A stretch of 64,000 nucleotides of DNA, taken from Balneolaceae bacterium. GTDB lineage: Bacteria; Bacteroidota; Rhodothermia; Balneolales; Balneolaceae. The translations under genes and the position numbers were made by a program. Shown here in pieces: positions 26,501 to 35,180 of the stretch. Under the pieces are notes generated by a model. The model was given only the letters and a program-made list of their open reading frames with translations. It did no database searches and was not told the origin of the DNA. The DNA lies in contig REDA01000048.1 in the NCBI GenBank assembly GCA_007693745.1, positions 1-64,000 of the forward strand, written 5' to 3'. Every line of letters begins with the position of its first letter. Within the stretch, counting starts at the first letter, position 1.

Positions 26501-26862
26501 ATGGTAACACCGGTTGACCAGCTCTCCGGGTCGTTAATAATTCCGGCACTTTCCGTGACATCTTCAAACCTGAAGTCACCGAGATTTTGATAGAGACGAT
26601 TATCGGTCATGTTCCCGACAAAGAAGAGGTCAGGAAGTCCGTTGTTATTGAGATCTCCTGCTGCCACTCCTCCTCCGTCATAGAAATAGAGATAGTTTCG
26701 GATGTTAAACTCCGGGGTGCTGACGAGATCGTTGGAGAAATGGATTCCCGTTTCAGAAGGGGCAAGCATCAGGAACGGAGTATCCTCCGCTTTGGAGCAA
26801 CCGAGGAGATAACCGGCTGATAAAACCAGAAGAAGGTAAAGTATATATTTTTTAAGTTTCAT
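23524..26862 (-). CDS. Large FG-GAP/VCBS lipoprotein with ASPIC/UnbV domain
   Basis: 1112 residues, lipoprotein signal ending AGYLLGC. Two propeller-like sets of FG-GAP units flank an ASPIC/UnbV domain. The first set (residues about 55-500) contains DLNNNGLPDLFF, DVNGSGYLDIYV, DYNKNGRLDLFL and DINQNGYPDIYI. The ASPIC part follows (NYLTIQLKGDNENSTGIG, HRLHFGLGATDLIDSLLVIWP). The second set (about 650-1100) contains DVNGNGLYDLYM, DATGNGLPDLYV, DFNGNGYLDLFV and DVTGSGNNDLLL. It is closely similar at its N-terminus to the truncated protein at 1-1362. In Bacteroidota these long forms are often coded beside susCD pairs. It starts 76 bp after the small lipoprotein gene at 26939. Ligand unknown. Confidence 0.92.
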   Translation of the reverse strand: MKLKKYILYLLLVLSAGYLLGCSKAEDTPFLMLAPSETGIHFSNDLVSTPEFNIRNYLYFYDGGGVAAGDLNNNGLPDLFFVGNMTDNRLYQNLGDFRFEDVTESAGIINDPESWSTGVTMADVNGSGYLDIYVSRVNYLNKRGRNQLFINNGDMTFTEMAADYGIDFEGYSTQAAFFDYNKNGRLDLFLLNHSFHSEFTYGEASLLRERVDLKAGDRLFRNDGDFFTDVTAEAGIYSSALGYGLGLAITDINQNGYPDIYIGNDFHEDDYFYINNGDGTFTERLYEMVGHTSNSSMGNDVGDLNNSGRMDIVSLDMMPFDHEVYMRSGGPDVPLLYNTKRSFGFGEKNNRNTLQINLGNSEDGTPLFSEMAFASGIPKTDWSWAALLADFSNNGFKDIFITNGMPHRPNDLDYVSALNRLRQQHQGDELSRREYELIRDLPDVLVANHMYRNDGTLQFRNVASEWGLSLPSFSSGAVYADLNNNGRLDLVVSNINEPAFIYKNNFPEELLGNYLTIQLKGDNENSTGIGTKVFLYHGDELKYREQMPVRGFQSAVEHRLHFGLGATDLIDSLLVIWPDDRYEVLRDLEVNQQITLLQSDAEELFDYDRLHSREIPALLADLSDMVNFPHRHRENTFDDFSREPLMPYKLSTKGPALAVADVNGNGLYDLYMGGARDFPGKLFLQQEDGTFLESEQPDFFYDRRSEDVDALFFDATGNGLPDLYVVSGGNEYTGEATELLDRLYINTGEGQFRKSMNSIPEFAVNGSVVRAADFNGNGYLDLFVGGHSIPWRYGIGPRSFILENNGLGVFEDVTEGVAPQIETLGNVTSAQWVFQPGKELPDLVVAGEWMPVRYFENMGGKFNSVETDRGFPKLNGLWQSVTVSDLTGNGYPDIILGNFGINSRLKATRESPMHLYINDFDQNGQTAPVLSYFVNGIEKPFDQLDELMAQVTNLRQKVRSYADFASRNLNQIFEPSLLSSSLKKEINELRSLVLINTGDGSFEISYLPFEAQLFPVMDILAMDVTGSGNNDLLLTGNLFDVRPGIGGRQDAGYGLLLKNDGAGNFTAKSFSESGFLVRGESRSIHSYQRSTGDHGIVVARNNDTPLFFELRN

Positions 26863-26938
26863 GCCTTAACCGGAAAATGGTATTCAATGTTATCGATTTC
26901 CTGTAAATCATCATCTGCAGGCACCTCCTCAGGTAACA

Positions 26939-27346
26939 TTACTGACAAGCCTGCTGTTCTCTTTTAAAACGGATTAATTCATTCTCCTGCGGAGAGAGAT
27001 AGACAAATGAGACATCCACTCCCTGCATAAAATGGGGCCTCCAGAGAGTACATGGAATCCTGCTCTCAGCCATGGCCATCAGGGAATCTGATTGTTCCTG
27101 ATTCAGATCCTCTGCTGTTTCAAAGCCACGAATGGAGTAGTAGTAAAACAAACCCTCTTGCCTTAACGATAAACTGTCAAAATAGGTATCGTTATCAACT
27201 CTTTGAGGTAATACTGCATTCATACCTTCCACAAATTCCGTTAGTGCCTGATCGGACAGATGAGAAGCTGGCTGAACTTCAGCCTCTTTCTCCGAACAAG
27301 CTGTGATCAGAAGAAAAACGATAAATAGAGGACTCAGATTATTCAT
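26939..27346 (-). CDS. Small lipoprotein of unknown function
   Basis: 135 residues; the signal segment FIVFLLITAC gives a lipobox Cys at about residue 17. The mature part is hydrophilic, with one possible helix (LSDQALTEFVEGMNAVLP) and a C-terminal pair of cysteines (IPCTLW and QQAC) that could form a disulphide. I do not recognise a family. It lies 35 bp after the carboxyltransferase stop and 76 bp before the large FG-GAP lipoprotein, so co-expression with either is possible. Confidence 0.75.
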   Translation of the reverse strand: MNNLSPLFIVFLLITACSEKEAEVQPASHLSDQALTEFVEGMNAVLPQRVDNDTYFDSLSLRQEGLFYYYSIRGFETAEDLNQEQSDSLMAMAESRIPCTLWRPHFMQGVDVSFVYLSPQENELIRFKREQQACQ

Positions 27347-27381
27347 TGGATTGTTTTTTAGTTAAATCGGATGATCAAAGT

Positions 27382-28992
27382 TCAGACCTGTAAAACACCT
27401 GTTTTAAACTGCGGGATCACCGGATTACAATTGGCATATTCAATAGCTCGTGCGATCTTCTCTCTTGTCTGCTCCGGAGTGATGATGGAATCGACCCAAA
27501 GCCGGGCTGCGGCATAGCGCACATCCGTCTGCCTTTCATAACGTTCACTGATCCCCGATAAAAGCGACTGATACTCCTCCTCTGTAACCTGTTCACCTCT
27601 CTTTTCAAGAGCGGAAACCTGTATCTGTGCGAGTACTTTTGCCGCCTGTGCCCCGCCCATCACTGCAATTTTTGCTGAGGGCCAGGCATAGATAAATCTT
27701 GGATCATAGGCCTTCCCGCACATCGCATAATTACCGGCTCCGTAACTGTTCCCGATAATCACGGTAAACTTAGGAACCGTGGAATTGGCCACAGCATTTA
27801 CCATCTTTGCTCCATCTTTTATGATCCCGCCATGCTCACTTCGCTTTCCGATCATAAATCCGGTTACGTCCTGTAAAAAAAGGAGCGGGATTTTTTTTTG
27901 ATTGCAATTCATGATAAATCGGGCTGCTTTATCTGCGCTGTCTGAGTAGATGACTCCCCCGATCTGCATTTCACCCTGCCGCGTCTTTACTATCTTGCGC
28001 TGATTTGCAACAATTCCAACACTCCAGCCATCAATTCGGGCATATGCTGTGATGAGTGTCTTTCCATACCCTTTTTTATATTCAGTAATTGTTCCCGCAT
28101 CAGCAATCGACTTGATAAGCAGGGATGTATCAAAAGGACGGGTTCTGTCTTCCGGAAAGCTGGCTATGGCATCCGCCGCCGCAACTTCAGGCTCCGCTGA
28201 ATCAATCCTGTTGAATCCGGCTGATGAAACCGGTCCCAGCTGACCAATCAGTTTGCGAATTGTATCGAGGCACTCTTCATCACTTTCCATGACATAATCC
28301 GTCACGCCGCTGATTTCACTGTGCGTAGTGGCTCCGCCAAGAAGCTCATTGTCTACTTGTTCACCAATGGCAGCTTTTACCAGATAACTGCCCGCGAGGA
28401 ATACCGATCCGGTACCTTTTACAATCAGTGCTTCATCGCTCATGATAGGAAGATAGGCACCTCCGGCAACACAGCTTCCCATGATAGCCGCAATCTGCGG
28501 TATGCCCATCGCACTGATTTTTGCATTGTTTCTGAAAATTCGGCCAAAATGTTCCTTATCCGGAAAGATCTCATCCTGCATTGGCAGAAATACACCCGCC
28601 GAATCTACCAGATAGATCAATGGAAGGTGATTCTCCATGGCAATTTCCTGCGCCCTGAGATTTTTTTTGGCTGTCATTGGAAACCAGGCACCGGCCTTTA
28701 CTGTCGCATCATTGGCAATAATCATGCAGTTTCGTCCCGATACTTTGCCGACACCGGTGATCACACCTGCTGAGGGGCATCCTCCCTCCTCTTCATACAT
28801 GTCATAAGCAGCCCACAGGCCAATCTCATCAAAAACTGAATCCCGGTCCAGAAGAGTGCTGATCCTCTCACGTGCGGTCAGCTTGCCCTTATTTCGCTCC
28901 TTCTCAGCTTTGTCAGCACCACCCCCGGCTCTTATCAACTCTTCCTGAGTACGAAGCGATGAAAGTATCTCTTCAAGCCAGCCATCTTTCAT
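27382..28992 (-). CDS. Acyl-CoA carboxylase carboxyltransferase (beta) subunit, methylcrotonyl-CoA carboxylase-like
   Basis: 536 residues, the full length of the family. It transfers CO2 from carboxybiotin to an acyl-CoA. The N-half has KLTARERISTLLD, then GGCPSAGVITGVGKV, ANDATVKAGAWFPMT, VDSAGVFLPMQDEIFPDKEHFG and MGSCVAGGAYLPIMSDE. The C-half has VTGFMIGKRSEHGGIIKDGAKMV, broken across the acyl-CoA and biotin pockets, and GNSYGAGNYAMCGKAYDPRF. The wording is closest to methylcrotonyl-CoA-type subunits of Bacteroidota, but propionyl-CoA or another acyl-CoA cannot be excluded. The biotin carboxylase is 10 kb away at 38760 and no biotin-carrier gene is in the window. It is divergent from the GWxTD gene, 111 bp apart. 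Confidence 0.9.
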   Translation of the reverse strand: MKDGWLEEILSSLRTQEELIRAGGGADKAEKERNKGKLTARERISTLLDRDSVFDEIGLWAAYDMYEEEGGCPSAGVITGVGKVSGRNCMIIANDATVKAGAWFPMTAKKNLRAQEIAMENHLPLIYLVDSAGVFLPMQDEIFPDKEHFGRIFRNNAKISAMGIPQIAAIMGSCVAGGAYLPIMSDEALIVKGTGSVFLAGSYLVKAAIGEQVDNELLGGATTHSEISGVTDYVMESDEECLDTIRKLIGQLGPVSSAGFNRIDSAEPEVAAADAIASFPEDRTRPFDTSLLIKSIADAGTITEYKKGYGKTLITAYARIDGWSVGIVANQRKIVKTRQGEMQIGGVIYSDSADKAARFIMNCNQKKIPLLFLQDVTGFMIGKRSEHGGIIKDGAKMVNAVANSTVPKFTVIIGNSYGAGNYAMCGKAYDPRFIYAWPSAKIAVMGGAQAAKVLAQIQVSALEKRGEQVTEEEYQSLLSGISERYERQTDVRYAAARLWVDSIITPEQTREKIARAIEYANCNPVIPQFKTGVLQV

Positions 28993-29103
28993 AGCGAAAT
29001 TTATTAAGTTTCAGTTTCATGGAATTGATAATAGAGTCTCTGTTGTTACCGTTTATCAATGATTCCCGCAGACGACAATTAATACAATAACTTACAAAAA
29101 ATT

Positions 29104-30498
29104 ATGTACAGACTCTTATCTCTTGCTCTGATTTTCCTGTTTATCGGGCTGATCGATTCCGACGCCCAGCGGAGGCAAACAAGTTACGAATCTCTTTTGC
29201 AGCGAACAGACCAGCCTTCCTCTTATATTGACCATGTTCTTTTGCCTGAGCGTGACGGCACCACGAACGCAGCCTTCATCTTCCGGCTGGATCACGATCT
29301 GATCGCTTTTCTCAGGAAAAGGGACAATATGAGAGCTCCCTCCCCCGGGATGGAGTTTTTTGCTCCGCTTCGAATGGGACTGGAAATTTTCGAGGGCACC
29401 CGTCCCGAGTCAAGGAGAGAGTCCCGATCTTCTGTCTCTGTTTTCAGAGAGACATGGCAGGACACCGTCTGGGTTGAGACGTTTGAAGAAACCAAATCCA
29501 GATTTAATCATGTGGAGGGTTTGTTAAAAACAACTCTTGCCCCTGGTGATTATCACTATTCGCTTCAGCTGAGCCGCGGCGGGTCTGTAAGGGAACAATC
29601 CTCCAGCTTGCGCAACTTAAAGATTCATCCGAAAGATGGGGAGACGGGCCGGGAGATGATACTGCTCAGTTCACTGGAAGAAAATGAAAATGGTAGCTTC
29701 GCAGAACTCCTGAACTTTGGCAGCAGCGTACTCTATGGTCAGAATTATACCGTTTTAATCAGTCTTCCGGATACACTTTTTAACAGTGAGGAGACAAATT
29801 TTTATCTCGACATCCACCGGCAGGCCATGCCTGGCGACGGTGAAGAGTGGAATCTGCGCCAAATGATTGAACTTACCAACGATCATCTTATCCGTATCTC
29901 CAATCCTGAATTTTCGGAAGATAAAAATCGTATCGGTTTTTCCTTTACCCACGAGGACGATGGAGCACTTTTTGCTGCCATTGAGGTACCGAACAGTGAG
30001 CTTGAAAACAGCCGGTTCAGGCTCTCTCTGATGCGGGATGATGCTGAAGAACCCCTCTCCAGACGAATCGTCAACTCTCAGTGGCTGGATATGCCGGTCA
30101 GCCTCTACAATCTTGACGTTGCCATCGACATGATGCGGTTTATTCTCACTGATGAACAGCTCAGAGAGATGAAATCGGGCTCATCTGCTGCCAGGGAATC
30201 TAAATTCCGCCAATTCTGGAAGGAGAGAGATCCAACCCCGGATACAGAGTTTAATGAACTCCTTGCCGAATATTTCAGGCGGATTGATCATGCATATGCA
30301 CGGTTTACCACGTTTCAGAATCCTGGTTTTGATACCGATCAGGGGCGGGCTTACATCATATACGGCCCTCCTCTAAGAACAGAGCGGCGTCTCCCGGCGA
30401 ATGCTCCTGCCAGAGAATTGTGGGAATACCCGGGAAGAACTCTGATCTTTGAAGCCACGACCGGTTTCGGTGATTTCCGGCTGATCTCTGAGAATTAA
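29104..30498 (+). CDS. GWxTD domain-containing exported protein
   Basis: 464 residues with a signal peptide (LSLALIFLFIGLIDSDA). The C-terminal 110 residues match the GWxTD domain: FRQFWKERDPTPDTEFNELL, EYFRRIDHAYARFTTF, PGFDTDQGRAYIIYGPP and LWEYPGRTLIFE. The domain is common in Bacteroidota, Acidobacteriota and related phyla, and its function is unknown. The middle of the protein (about 60-330) is beta-rich and not recognised. It stands alone, transcribed away from the carboxyltransferase gene. The next gene on the strand is 131 bp on. Confidence 0.85.
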   Translation: MYRLLSLALIFLFIGLIDSDAQRRQTSYESLLQRTDQPSSYIDHVLLPERDGTTNAAFIFRLDHDLIAFLRKRDNMRAPSPGMEFFAPLRMGLEIFEGTRPESRRESRSSVSVFRETWQDTVWVETFEETKSRFNHVEGLLKTTLAPGDYHYSLQLSRGGSVREQSSSLRNLKIHPKDGETGREMILLSSLEENENGSFAELLNFGSSVLYGQNYTVLISLPDTLFNSEETNFYLDIHRQAMPGDGEEWNLRQMIELTNDHLIRISNPEFSEDKNRIGFSFTHEDDGALFAAIEVPNSELENSRFRLSLMRDDAEEPLSRRIVNSQWLDMPVSLYNLDVAIDMMRFILTDEQLREMKSGSSAARESKFRQFWKERDPTPDTEFNELLAEYFRRIDHAYARFTTFQNPGFDTDQGRAYIIYGPPLRTERRLPANAPARELWEYPGRTLIFEATTGFGDFRLISEN

Positions 30499-30629
30499 AT
30501 GTACCATCTTACTGAGAAGACAGAACAAATTTGCCCTCTTCAGCTGATATTCTGATCTTAAGGGTGATACGTACGATACGTTCCAATACTTTTTTTTCAC
30601 TGAACCCTGGATCAGATCATAATTGAGGC

Positions 30630-31949
30630 ATGCAGGAAAAAGCCAAAAGCATTTTTTTATCTCTTCTCGAATTTGTTGACCCATCAACCGGAATGCCGGG
30701 TATTCTGCGGTGGAACAGTGAAAAGAGAGTCTGCTCGTTTTATGAACAATCCTTTAAGATTGGAACTGACAGGCAGATTCATGTAATCGGTTCCGGCAAG
30801 GCAGCACCTACGATGGCTGCCGCTGCTGAACAGATTTTTTCCGACGACCTGACCGGAGGGATTGTCATAGGTCCACCGGATTCCAAAGCCGGGCTGAATC
30901 GTATCAAGCTTCTGCAAGGCACTCACCCGCTTCCCGATGAGAAGAGTGTGGAAGCAACGGAGCAGCTTTTGAATTACATTGAAGATATCCCGGATGGTTC
31001 ATTTGTTTTCAATCTGTTGTCGGGGGGAACCTCTGCCCTTCTCTGCAAACCGTCTGATCCTGTAACTCTGCAGGATCTTCAGCAGATCTATTCACTGCTG
31101 CTTGAATGCGGTGCATCCATACAAGAGATCAACACAGTCAGAAAGACCTTATCCGATGTCAAGGGAGGAAAACTGCTGCAGAGGCTTAAGGGGAAAACGG
31201 TGATCGACGTAGTGATATCGGATGTACCGGATGATGACCTCGAAGCGATTGGAAGCGGGCCGACCACGGCTCAGACAATCTCTTTCGATGAAGCCATATC
31301 CGTTGCAAAGAAATATGGACTGGACCGGAAAATCCCTGAAAAGGTTTGGAGTTATCTGCTTAAGAAGAGAGAAGAGGAATTGAAAGGATCTGAAAAACAG
31401 AGCACAAAGGAGATCCCGGATCACTTTAGTCATATCATCTCTTCAGCATTAAGTGTGGCGTCCGAAGCGGAAATAATGTTCGGTAAACAGGGATTTGAAA
31501 CCTTTTTGGTAAAACCTGTATGGACCGGATTGATTGATGATTTTGAAGAACATATCTGGGATACCTTTCAAAAAGTTTTAAAGAACCGTAAGTCCGGCAC
31601 CCCTCTTGTTCTCATCTTCTTTGGTGAATGTACCGTGAATATTAAAGGTGACGGAAAGGGAGGCAGAAACCAGGAATTGGCTCTGAGAATGGCACTCAGA
31701 CTTCGGGAACTCAGTAATTCCACCATCTTCTTAAGTGCCGGAACAGACGGTATCGACGGGCCAACGGATGTAGCGGGAGCTCTGGTTGACAACCAAACCA
31801 TCGACAAAGCGATCGCAAAAGGTATCGACCCATATCCCTATCTTTCCAATAATGACAGCTACCACTTTTTCCGGAAGGCCGGGGGACACATCCGGACAGG
31901 CCCAACGGGAAATAACGTAATGGATCTTCAGTTTTTGATCTCCGTGTAA
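30630..31949 (+). CDS. Glycerate 2-kinase (GckA/TtuD, MOFRL family)
   Basis: 439 residues. The family phosphorylates D-glycerate to 2-phosphoglycerate with ATP, feeding lower glycolysis. The N-terminal DUF4147-type domain shows VIGSGKAAPTMAAAAE, TGGIVIGPPDSKA, GTHPLPDEKSVEATEQLL, NLLSGGTSALLCKP and VISDVPDDDLEAIGSGPTT. The C-terminal MOFRL domain shows GGRNQELALRMALRL, SAGTDGIDGPTDVAGALVD and GPTGNNVMDL. It is followed 47 bp on by the NAD-salvage genes and further on by a GntP permease, so it may handle glycerate from an imported sugar acid. I saw no clear terminator between it and pncB. Confidence 0.92.
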   Translation: MQEKAKSIFLSLLEFVDPSTGMPGILRWNSEKRVCSFYEQSFKIGTDRQIHVIGSGKAAPTMAAAAEQIFSDDLTGGIVIGPPDSKAGLNRIKLLQGTHPLPDEKSVEATEQLLNYIEDIPDGSFVFNLLSGGTSALLCKPSDPVTLQDLQQIYSLLLECGASIQEINTVRKTLSDVKGGKLLQRLKGKTVIDVVISDVPDDDLEAIGSGPTTAQTISFDEAISVAKKYGLDRKIPEKVWSYLLKKREEELKGSEKQSTKEIPDHFSHIISSALSVASEAEIMFGKQGFETFLVKPVWTGLIDDFEEHIWDTFQKVLKNRKSGTPLVLIFFGECTVNIKGDGKGGRNQELALRMALRLRELSNSTIFLSAGTDGIDGPTDVAGALVDNQTIDKAIAKGIDPYPYLSNNDSYHFFRKAGGHIRTGPTGNNVMDLQFLISV

Positions 31950-31996
31950 CTAAACTGGATGGATAGACCTGCTTCAGACAACGTATAAATTGATTC

Positions 31997-33403
31997 ATGT
32001 ATATAGATCACCCCGCATCATTTACTGATTACTATGAACTGACCATGGCTCAGGGTTATTTTAAATCAGGTGTTCACCATCGAACAGCGAGCTTCGACTA
32101 TTTTTTCAGAAAAGTACCTTTTAATGGCGGTTATGTCGTTTTTGCAGGTTTGAAAGAACTGATCGACACCATCCAGCATCTCAAATACAGTGAAGGTGAA
32201 ATTGACTACCTGATCCGGGAGGGTTTTTCAGAAGACTTTATCAGCTATCTGAGAACTTTTCAGTTTAAGGGAACGATCTATTCCGTGCGTGAAGGAGAAA
32301 TTGTGTTTCCAAACGAACCGGTACTCAGGGTTGAGGGAAATCTGCTCGAAACCCAGTTGATTGAAACTCTGCTGCTCAACATCCTGAACTTCCAGTCTCT
32401 CATTGCGACCAAAGCATCCCGAATTAAATATGCAGCCGGTGATGAGTGTACAGTTCTCGATTTCGGATTGCGAAGAGCTCAGGGGCTGGCCGGAATCCAT
32501 GCCACAAGAGCTGCCATTATTGGCGGACTCGACGGAACGTCTAATGTTTATTCTGCCCAGCGGTTTTCGATACCTGCCGGCGGAACCATGGCGCACTCCT
32601 GGATTCAAACCTTCGAAGATGAGCTTACGGCTTTCAGAACCTATGCTGAAATCTATCCCGACTCAACCCACTTGCTGGTGGATACGTACAACACTCTTGG
32701 GAGTGGCGTCCCCAATGCCATAACCGTTGCCCGCGAACTCAGAGCCAAGGGACATGAACTCAAGGGAATCCGGCTGGACAGCGGTGACCTTGCCTACCTC
32801 TCGAAACAAGCAAGGGGGATATTAGATGAAGCAGGTTTCGCTAATGTGAAAATAGCTGCTTCCAATCAGCTTGATGAACGGGTTATTACAAGTTTGAAAA
32901 TTCAGCAGGCTCCCATCGACATCTACGGTGTTGGAACCCGGCTGGTTACAGGTGATGAGACACCGGCTCTGGATGGTGTGTATAAACTGGGGTCAATTTC
33001 CGGAAAGCCGACTCTGAAAATTTCAGAGAATATTGAAAAAATCACTTTGCCCGGAAACAAAAAAATCTTCAGGTATTTTAATGAAGACGGAACATTTTAC
33101 GGGGATGCGATCCTTCTGAAGGATGAAACAGATATTGAGCGCTTTCATCACCCAACGTTTCCCGCCAAACAGAGTCCGGTTAAGGATCAGAGACATGAAA
33201 AAATATTGACAAAGGTGATTGACAAGGGAAACCAGACCTTTGAAATCCCTTTGGTTAAGGAAATTTCTGAGTATAAAAAACAGAGATTTAAATTACTTCA
33301 GGACGAATACAAACGATTTGACAATCCCCATATTTACAAAGTGGGTATCAGTACACGCTTGCTGAAGACAAGAGACAACCTGATGAACAAGTTAAAAATG
33401 TGA
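31997..33403 (+). CDS. pncB: Nicotinate phosphoribosyltransferase
   Basis: 468 residues. It joins nicotinate to PRPP, giving nicotinate mononucleotide in NAD salvage. The start [14 protein letters not shown] is typical, as are [43 protein letters not shown] (in parts), [28 protein letters not shown] and [16 protein letters not shown]. Nicotinamidase starts 4 bp downstream, so the two consecutive salvage steps are made from one message. Cytoplasmic. The length fits the longer bacterial form. Confidence 0.95.
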   Translation: MYIDHPASFTDYYELTMAQGYFKSGVHHRTASFDYFFRKVPFNGGYVVFAGLKELIDTIQHLKYSEGEIDYLIREGFSEDFISYLRTFQFKGTIYSVREGEIVFPNEPVLRVEGNLLETQLIETLLLNILNFQSLIATKASRIKYAAGDECTVLDFGLRRAQGLAGIHATRAAIIGGLDGTSNVYSAQRFSIPAGGTMAHSWIQTFEDELTAFRTYAEIYPDSTHLLVDTYNTLGSGVPNAITVARELRAKGHELKGIRLDSGDLAYLSKQARGILDEAGFANVKIAASNQLDERVITSLKIQQAPIDIYGVGTRLVTGDETPALDGVYKLGSISGKPTLKISENIEKITLPGNKKIFRYFNEDGTFYGDAILLKDETDIERFHHPTFPAKQSPVKDQRHEKILTKVIDKGNQTFEIPLVKEISEYKKQRFKLLQDEYKRFDNPHIYKVGISTRLLKTRDNLMNKLKM

Positions 33404-33407
33404 ATTT

Positions 33408-34022
33408 ATGAAAGCACTTCTTCTCATTGATATTCAGAACGATTTTTGTCCCGGTGGCGCACTGGCTGTCCCTCAGGGGGATCAGATTATCCCGGTCGTG
33501 AACAGATTGATTTCACACTTTGATTGTGTGGTCACAACTCAGGACTGGCATACAGCGAATCACTCTTCCTTTGCCTCATCCCATGATGGTAAAAGTGAAT
33601 ATGAAACAGTAAAAATGGAGTACGGAGAGCAGGTACTCTGGCCGGATCACTGTATTCAGGGAACATCAGGAGCGGATTTTCATCCTGATTTGTCAACCGG
33701 AAAAGCTCAACTGGTAATCCGGAAAGGTTTCAGAAAGACTATCGATTCGTATTCAGCATTTTTTGAGAATGATAAAAGAACCGCTACCGGCCTTAACGGT
33801 TATCTTCAGGAGCGTGGGGTACAGGATCTTTATGTTTCAGGACTTGCCACTGATTTCTGTGTAAAATGGTCGGTTTTGGATGGCGTACGTTTGAATTATT
33901 CTCTTTTTGTTATTGAAGATGCTGTAAGAGGTATCGATCTGAACGGTTCCGTGGAACAGGCCTGGGCTGAAATGACCGGCTCGGGAGCCAGACGGATTCA
34001 CTCCGATTCCATAACCGGATGA
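33408..34022 (+). CDS. pncA: Nicotinamidase
   Basis: 204 residues. It hydrolyses nicotinamide to nicotinate and ammonia, supplying PncB. Catalytic Asp is D8 in LLIDIQNDF, the Lys is in IRKGF, and the nucleophile Cys is in GLATDFCVKWSVLD. The metal-binding D-H-H cluster is in TTQDWHTANHSSF with the later WPDHCIQGT. Its stop overlaps the start of the FAD oxidoreductase gene by 4 bp (ATGA), so all three genes are coupled. Confidence 0.95.
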   Translation: MKALLLIDIQNDFCPGGALAVPQGDQIIPVVNRLISHFDCVVTTQDWHTANHSSFASSHDGKSEYETVKMEYGEQVLWPDHCIQGTSGADFHPDLSTGKAQLVIRKGFRKTIDSYSAFFENDKRTATGLNGYLQERGVQDLYVSGLATDFCVKWSVLDGVRLNYSLFVIEDAVRGIDLNGSVEQAWAEMTGSGARRIHSDSITG

Positions 34023-35158
34023 GAGAAACACTGACAGTTGACCTGATTATCCTGGGAGCCGGATTCGCGGGTCTTGCCGCCGCCGATGCAGTCCGGAGCA
34101 AAGGTTACACCTGTCTGATTGTGGATATTGATCAACCGGGATCAGGCGCATCGGGCGCTCCGGGAGTACTGGTTAATCCGGCGGCAGGAAGAAGAGCCCG
34201 GATGACATGGAAATCTCAGGAGTGTTTGAATTTTTTGCTTCCATTCATCAAAGCTGTTGAAGATTTTACCGGAGAAAAAGTGTGTGAGCACAACGGAGTA
34301 TTTCGTCCGGCACTTACGGAAAAAATTGCTGAAGATTTCAAAAGATCACCTTCCAAATACGCATGGCCGGATGGTTGGATTGAATGGCTGGAACCGGATC
34401 AATCCAGAAACAGATTCCCTTTTCTGGGTCCGAATTTTGGGGGACTATTCATTCGTCCGGCTCTTTCACTTCGGGGATATGAATTCTGCACTCTTGCTGC
34501 AAGATATCTGCAGCAGCTTGGTGCAGAAGTGAGGAGAGTGAAAGAGTATGAACTAAAATACAGTGAAACAGGCTGGACGTTGTTCAATGCTGATTGTGAG
34601 TTCTCCGCCCCCTTTCTGCTTGATTGCACGGGCTTGCATCAGGTACACTCTCCCTTCTGGGAAAAGCTTCATCTGCACGCAGTTAAGGGTCAGGCTGCCA
34701 CATTTCAGTTTCCCTTCGCACTCCCATTCAGCGAATCCCTATCAAGTCTCGGTTACATGGCCAAACTGCCCGGATGTGATCATAAACTCACGGTTGGAAG
34801 TACCTATGAGCACCATTTCCAAAATCTGAAACCCGATTCCTACGGTTTGCAGTATCTGGAAAACAGACTGGAGAACACCCTCCCCGGTTATTCAACCCGC
34901 TATTCATCTGTCGAGCAGTGGGCCTCCTGCCGTATCACCACTCCGGATAAAATGCCGGTCGCTGGCCCTCATGGAGATCTTCCCGGACTTTATATCATCG
35001 GAGGACTGGGTTCTAAAGGTCTGCTAATGAGCCGATATCTGGGTGAACTGGTTGTAAATCACATTTTTAATGATGAAGTTCTTGAACCCGAAATCTGTAC
35101 AAGCCGGTTTCAAACTGCTGACGGGTCAGATCAGGAACCATTTCCCCGCAGGGATTAA
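34019..35158 (+). CDS. FAD-dependent oxidoreductase (DAO family)
   Basis: 379 residues. The N-terminal dinucleotide-binding motif is LIILGAGFAGLAAADAV. Then come QPGSGASGAPGVLVNPAAGRRARM (the FAD/substrate region), LLDCTGLHQ and, near the end, ITTPDKMPVAGPHGDLPGLYIIGGLGSKGL in parts, which closes the FAD site. The pattern resembles the DAO fold of glycine/amino-acid oxidases and the C-terminal oxidase half of MnmC. I cannot assign the substrate. It overlaps pncA by 4 bp and is followed by the GntP permease 22 bp on. Confidence 0.8.
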   Translation: MRETLTVDLIILGAGFAGLAAADAVRSKGYTCLIVDIDQPGSGASGAPGVLVNPAAGRRARMTWKSQECLNFLLPFIKAVEDFTGEKVCEHNGVFRPALTEKIAEDFKRSPSKYAWPDGWIEWLEPDQSRNRFPFLGPNFGGLFIRPALSLRGYEFCTLAARYLQQLGAEVRRVKEYELKYSETGWTLFNADCEFSAPFLLDCTGLHQVHSPFWEKLHLHAVKGQAATFQFPFALPFSESLSSLGYMAKLPGCDHKLTVGSTYEHHFQNLKPDSYGLQYLENRLENTLPGYSTRYSSVEQWASCRITTPDKMPVAGPHGDLPGLYIIGGLGSKGLLMSRYLGELVVNHIFNDEVLEPEICTSRFQTADGSDQEPFPRRD

Positions 35159-35180
35159 CCAGAACAGAAGAGTTTCACTT

